8,434 nucleotides of DNA, from assembly GCA_002452555.1 (NCBI GenBank), contig DKER01000104.1:1-8434 (forward strand), read 5' to 3'. Shown here piece after piece: positions 6,464-8,434 of this stretch. Within the stretch, counting starts at the first letter, position 1, and the number at the start of each line of letters is the position of its first letter. This DNA comes from Fidelibacterota bacterium UBA6817 (GTDB taxonomy: Bacteria > Fidelibacterota > Fidelibacteria > Fidelibacterales > Fidelibacteraceae). Made by a program: the position numbers and the translations under genes. The notes beneath the pieces were generated by a model. It saw only the letters and a program-made list of their open reading frames with translations. It was not told the DNA's origin and ran no database searches.

Positions 6464-6829
6464 ATGGGGAATCTTACCCGACATATCAGTCCGACTTTTA
6501 ATTGGTTTATGCAGAGAATAACCGCCATTATTCTGGCAATCGGTTTGCTTGTCCACTTTTATGTCCTGCATTTTGCCATAGAACGGCCGGTGACCTTTCA
6601 GAAAGTTCAGGATCGACTGCTGACGCCCGGCTGGGTTTTATTTGATATAATCCTTCTGATTGCCGTTGTATACCATGCTTTGTATGGTCTTTTTAATGTT
6701 ATTTGTGATTACAATCCGGGTGATACTTTTCGGAAAATCACAGGCTGGTTATTCACGGTTATGGGTGTGTTTCTCATCGTCTATGGAATTATAGCATTAC
6801 TTCCTTTTACACAACGGGGAGGTATGTGA
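6464..6829 (+). CDS. sdhD: Succinate dehydrogenase/fumarate reductase membrane anchor, SdhD-like
   Basis: This 121-residue protein has three transmembrane helices (about 15-37, 57-80, 93-114) and is one of two small anchors of complex II that bind heme b and quinone. 'WFMQRITAIILAIGLLVHF' (14-32) matches the R-x-[TS]-A entry of SdhD helix I, and 'VVYHALYGLFNVICDYNP' (68-85) matches the H-A-x-x-G-x-x-x-V-x-x-D-Y of SdhD helix II. His71 is the likely heme-region histidine, and Asp82-Tyr83 corresponds to the quinone-site pair. His31 and His36 in helix I are further potential ligands. It is the first gene of the operon, with ribosome binding site AAGGGG 6 nt upstream, and its TGA overlaps the next ATG by one base. 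Small anchors are poorly conserved, so some pipelines may label this one SdhC; the operon assignment is firm. Confidence 0.8.
   Translation: MGNLTRHISPTFNWFMQRITAIILAIGLLVHFYVLHFAIERPVTFQKVQDRLLTPGWVLFDIILLIAVVYHALYGLFNVICDYNPGDTFRKITGWLFTVMGVFLIVYGIIALLPFTQRGGM
6816..6823 (+). promoter_or_regulatory. Ribosome binding site that fixes the sdhC start
   Basis: GGGGAGGT contains a near-perfect anti-16S match inside the last codons of the upstream gene. It lies 5 nt before the ATG at 6829 but only 2 nt before the GTG at 6826. The ATG, in a TGATG stop/start overlap, is therefore the better start. Confidence 0.75.
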
Positions 6830-7227
6830 TGAATTCAAAAAAAACAGGCTTTATACGGGAATGGTACTTGAATTTCAACTGGGGTATGACGGCTTTTATT
6901 TTTCACAGAATATCAGGTCTGGCTTTGGTGTTATATATTTTTCTTCACATTTACACTATTGGCCATTCTCTTGCCGGCGGATATGAATTTGACCGTATGA
7001 TGCAAAGCTATAACACACCGTTCGGTCATGTGTTGGAGTATTTTCTTTTACTTGCCGTTTTATGGCATTTGTTTAACGGTCTTCGTATTACTATAACGGA
7101 TTTTCTTCGATTTTCTCACCAGCAAAGACAATTAATATTATGGGTTTTTATCATTTGCGGTATCATAGCCGTCGGTTCAATTTTCCGTTTTATACCTGCT
7201 TTAAGCAGTTTGTTTGGAGGATTCTGA
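6829..7227 (+). CDS. sdhC: Succinate dehydrogenase/fumarate reductase cytochrome b subunit, SdhC-like
   Basis: This 132-residue protein is the second small membrane subunit of complex II, with three helices (about 22-45, 66-90, 101-124). 'AFIFHRISGLALVLYIFLHIYTIGH' near the N-terminus carries the family signature H-R-x-[ST]-G (His26), and 'LLAVLWHLFNGLRITITDF' (74-92) carries the H-x-x-N-G-[LI]-R motif, with His80 the expected heme b ligand and Asp91 at the end of the helix. His40 and His46 also lie in or beside helix I. Start choice: ATG at 6829 rather than GTG at 6826, from ribosome binding site spacing. It is translationally coupled to the preceding anchor and followed after one base by sdhA, with GGAGG (7216-7220) near its 3' end serving sdhA. 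With the other anchor it fixes SdhAB to the inner face of the cytoplasmic membrane. Confidence 0.85.
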   Translation: MNSKKTGFIREWYLNFNWGMTAFIFHRISGLALVLYIFLHIYTIGHSLAGGYEFDRMMQSYNTPFGHVLEYFLLLAVLWHLFNGLRITITDFLRFSHQQRQLILWVFIICGIIAVGSIFRFIPALSSLFGGF

Positions 7228-7228
7228 C

Positions 7229-8434
7229 ATGATTTATTCGGAAGCACTGGTGGTAGGAGCCGGACTGGCCGGATTGCGGGCTGCAATTGAATTGAATCGC
7301 CACAATGTGAAAGTCGCGGTTATAACAAAAGTCCATCCTGTCCGCTCTCACAGTGTTGCAGCACAGGGAGGCGTAAATGCTGCATTGAGAAATCATCCGC
7401 GCGGTAAGTTTGACAGTCCGGAACTTCATGCATTCGATACAATTAAGGGAAGTGATTATCTTGCTGACCAGAAAGCCGTTTTAAAAATGACAACGGAAGG
7501 TATAGAGCGTATTTATGAACTGGAACACTGGGGTTGTCCCTTCAGCCGTACGGAAGACGGACGTATCGCTCAAAGACCCTTTGGAGGTGCCGGTTTTCCG
7601 CGGACATGTTACTCCGCTGATAAAACCGGCCATCTGATGCTTCATACGCTTTATGAACAAGCTCTGAAATTTGAAGCCCACAGTGAGCGGGCCGATATGA
7701 AAATCTTTGACGAATGGTTTGTAACCCGGCTGATTGTTGATAAGGGAGCGGCAAAAGGTGTCGTTGCATTGAATATCAATACAGGTGAACTGGAGGTTTT
7801 TGCTTCGCGTGTCGTTATTTGGGCAACCGGAGGTTCCGGTCGTGTTTTCGGCAGAACAAGCAATGCTTATATCAATACAGGCTGGGGGATGTGCGTCCCG
7901 TTTTATGAAGGAGTTCCGTTGAAAGACATGGAATTTATTCAATTTCATCCGACGGAACTTTATACGAACAATGTTTTGATTACTGAAGGTGCCAGGGGAG
8001 AAGGCGGTTATCTTCTGAACAGTAAAAATGAGCGGTTTTTGGCTCATTATGAGGATTCCGCAAAAGCCATGGAAATGGCCCCCAGAGATATTGTAGCCAG
8101 GAATATGCAACGTGAGATTTTGGCCGGCCGGGGAGTGGAAGGAAAATATATCCACCTGGATCTTCGTCATCTGGGCAGGAAAAAAATTCTTCAGCGGTTA
8201 CCCGGCATCCGCATGCATGCTATCCATTTTGCCGGTGTTGATCCCATTGAAAGTCCCATACCTGTTGCCCCCGGTCAGCATTATACAATGGGCGGGCTGG
8301 ATGTTAAAATTAATGCTGAATCAAAAATAAAGGGATTTTTTGCCGCCGGTGAATGTGCATGCGTAAGTGTGCACGGGTCTAATCGGCTTGGCGGGAATTC
8401 ACTCCTGGAAACAGTCGTTTTCGGTAAAATTGCC
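7229..8434 (+). CDS. sdhA: Succinate dehydrogenase/fumarate reductase flavoprotein subunit (3' end beyond window)
   Basis: The frame is open from ATG 7229 to the window end (402 codons, about 70% of the usual 570-650). It oxidises succinate to fumarate, or the reverse, on covalent FAD and passes electrons to SdhB. Visible: dinucleotide fold GxGxxG at 10-15; flavin-attachment His41 in 'RSHSVAAQGG'; 'QRPFGGAGFPRTCYSADKTGH' region (115-135); 'FIQFHPT' with His240; 'TEGARGEGGYLLN' with Glu253 and Arg256; catalytic-arginine segment 'PRDIVAR' with Arg286; His351 in 'GQHYTMGG'; and 'HGSNRLGGNSLLE' with Arg386. An oddity is 'NTGWGMCVPFYEGV' (216-229), where the family has T-G-D-G-M-A-x-A: Trp219 replaces Asp and nearby small residues are changed. 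'HPTEL' also replaces the commoner HPTG/HPTT. SdhB is presumably just downstream. Sequence alone does not decide the physiological direction. Confidence 0.95.
   Translation, partial: MIYSEALVVGAGLAGLRAAIELNRHNVKVAVITKVHPVRSHSVAAQGGVNAALRNHPRGKFDSPELHAFDTIKGSDYLADQKAVLKMTTEGIERIYELEHWGCPFSRTEDGRIAQRPFGGAGFPRTCYSADKTGHLMLHTLYEQALKFEAHSERADMKIFDEWFVTRLIVDKGAAKGVVALNINTGELEVFASRVVIWATGGSGRVFGRTSNAYINTGWGMCVPFYEGVPLKDMEFIQFHPTELYTNNVLITEGARGEGGYLLNSKNERFLAHYEDSAKAMEMAPRDIVARNMQREILAGRGVEGKYIHLDLRHLGRKKILQRLPGIRMHAIHFAGVDPIESPIPVAPGQHYTMGGLDVKINAESKIKGFFAAGECACVSVHGSNRLGGNSLLETVVFGKIA

Noticed and set aside
6826..6828. GTG as the start of sdhC
   Set aside because: Only 2 nt separate it from the strong ribosome binding site; the ATG three bases later has 5 nt spacing and a typical TGATG overlap.
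7481..8170. 229-codon open frame antisense to sdhA
   Set aside because: It lies wholly opposite a strongly conserved flavoprotein gene, has no recognisable domain and no plausible operon partner; it is a shadow of sdhA codon use.
1..8434. Mobile element, CRISPR array, tRNA or rRNA
   Set aside because: I saw no transposase or integrase frame, no spaced direct repeats, no terminal inverted repeats and no cloverleaf-like sequence; nearly all the window is accounted for by protein genes with short spacers.

Overview
The window is a compact, roughly 40% GC stretch of bacterial chromosome with ordinary housekeeping and envelope genes. There is no sign of phage, insertion sequences, CRISPR or RNA genes. 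The gene content suggests a Gram-negative, respiring member of the FCB superphylum (Bacteroidota, Calditrichota, Marinimicrobia/KSB1-like lineages). The clues are two lipoproteins with clear lipoboxes, a DsbD thiol reductase, a complex II operon, and above all a half-length GT5 starch-synthase-like protein next to a beta-rich lipoprotein, a pair I associate with Bacteroidota. The phylum is an inference; there is no marker gene here.

Layout: the genes diverge from one intergenic region at about 4419-4544. To the left, on the minus strand in transcription order, are an M18 aminopeptidase (4418-3087), a CpoB/YbgF-like coiled-coil and TPR lipoprotein (2997-2146), a degenerate GT5-domain protein (2133-1300), a DNRLRE/DUF4270-like lipoprotein (1226-66), and the first 18 codons of another exported protein (55-1, cut by the window edge). 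Spacing between the last four is tight (12, 73 and 10 nt). The 73-nt gap holds a strong intrinsic terminator just in front of the lipoprotein ribosome binding site, next to a candidate extended -10 promoter.

To the right, on the plus strand, are a full-length three-domain DsbD (4545-6338) and then a succinate dehydrogenase/fumarate reductase operon: an SdhD-like anchor (6464-6829), an SdhC-like anchor (6829-7227), and SdhA (7229 to beyond 8434, no stop in the window). The sdh genes are translationally coupled, with overlaps or gaps of 1-2 nt.

Functionally the right half is respiratory and redox: complex II passes electrons from succinate to quinone (or the reverse), and DsbD carries cytoplasmic thiol reducing power to the periplasm. 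The left half is envelope-directed. The points most worth a second look are the apparently non-catalytic GT5 half-protein and its lipoprotein partner, the terminator/promoter arrangement between them, a 19-bp palindrome over a perfect TATAAT in the divergent region, and a cluster of unusual residues in the TGDG region of SdhA.
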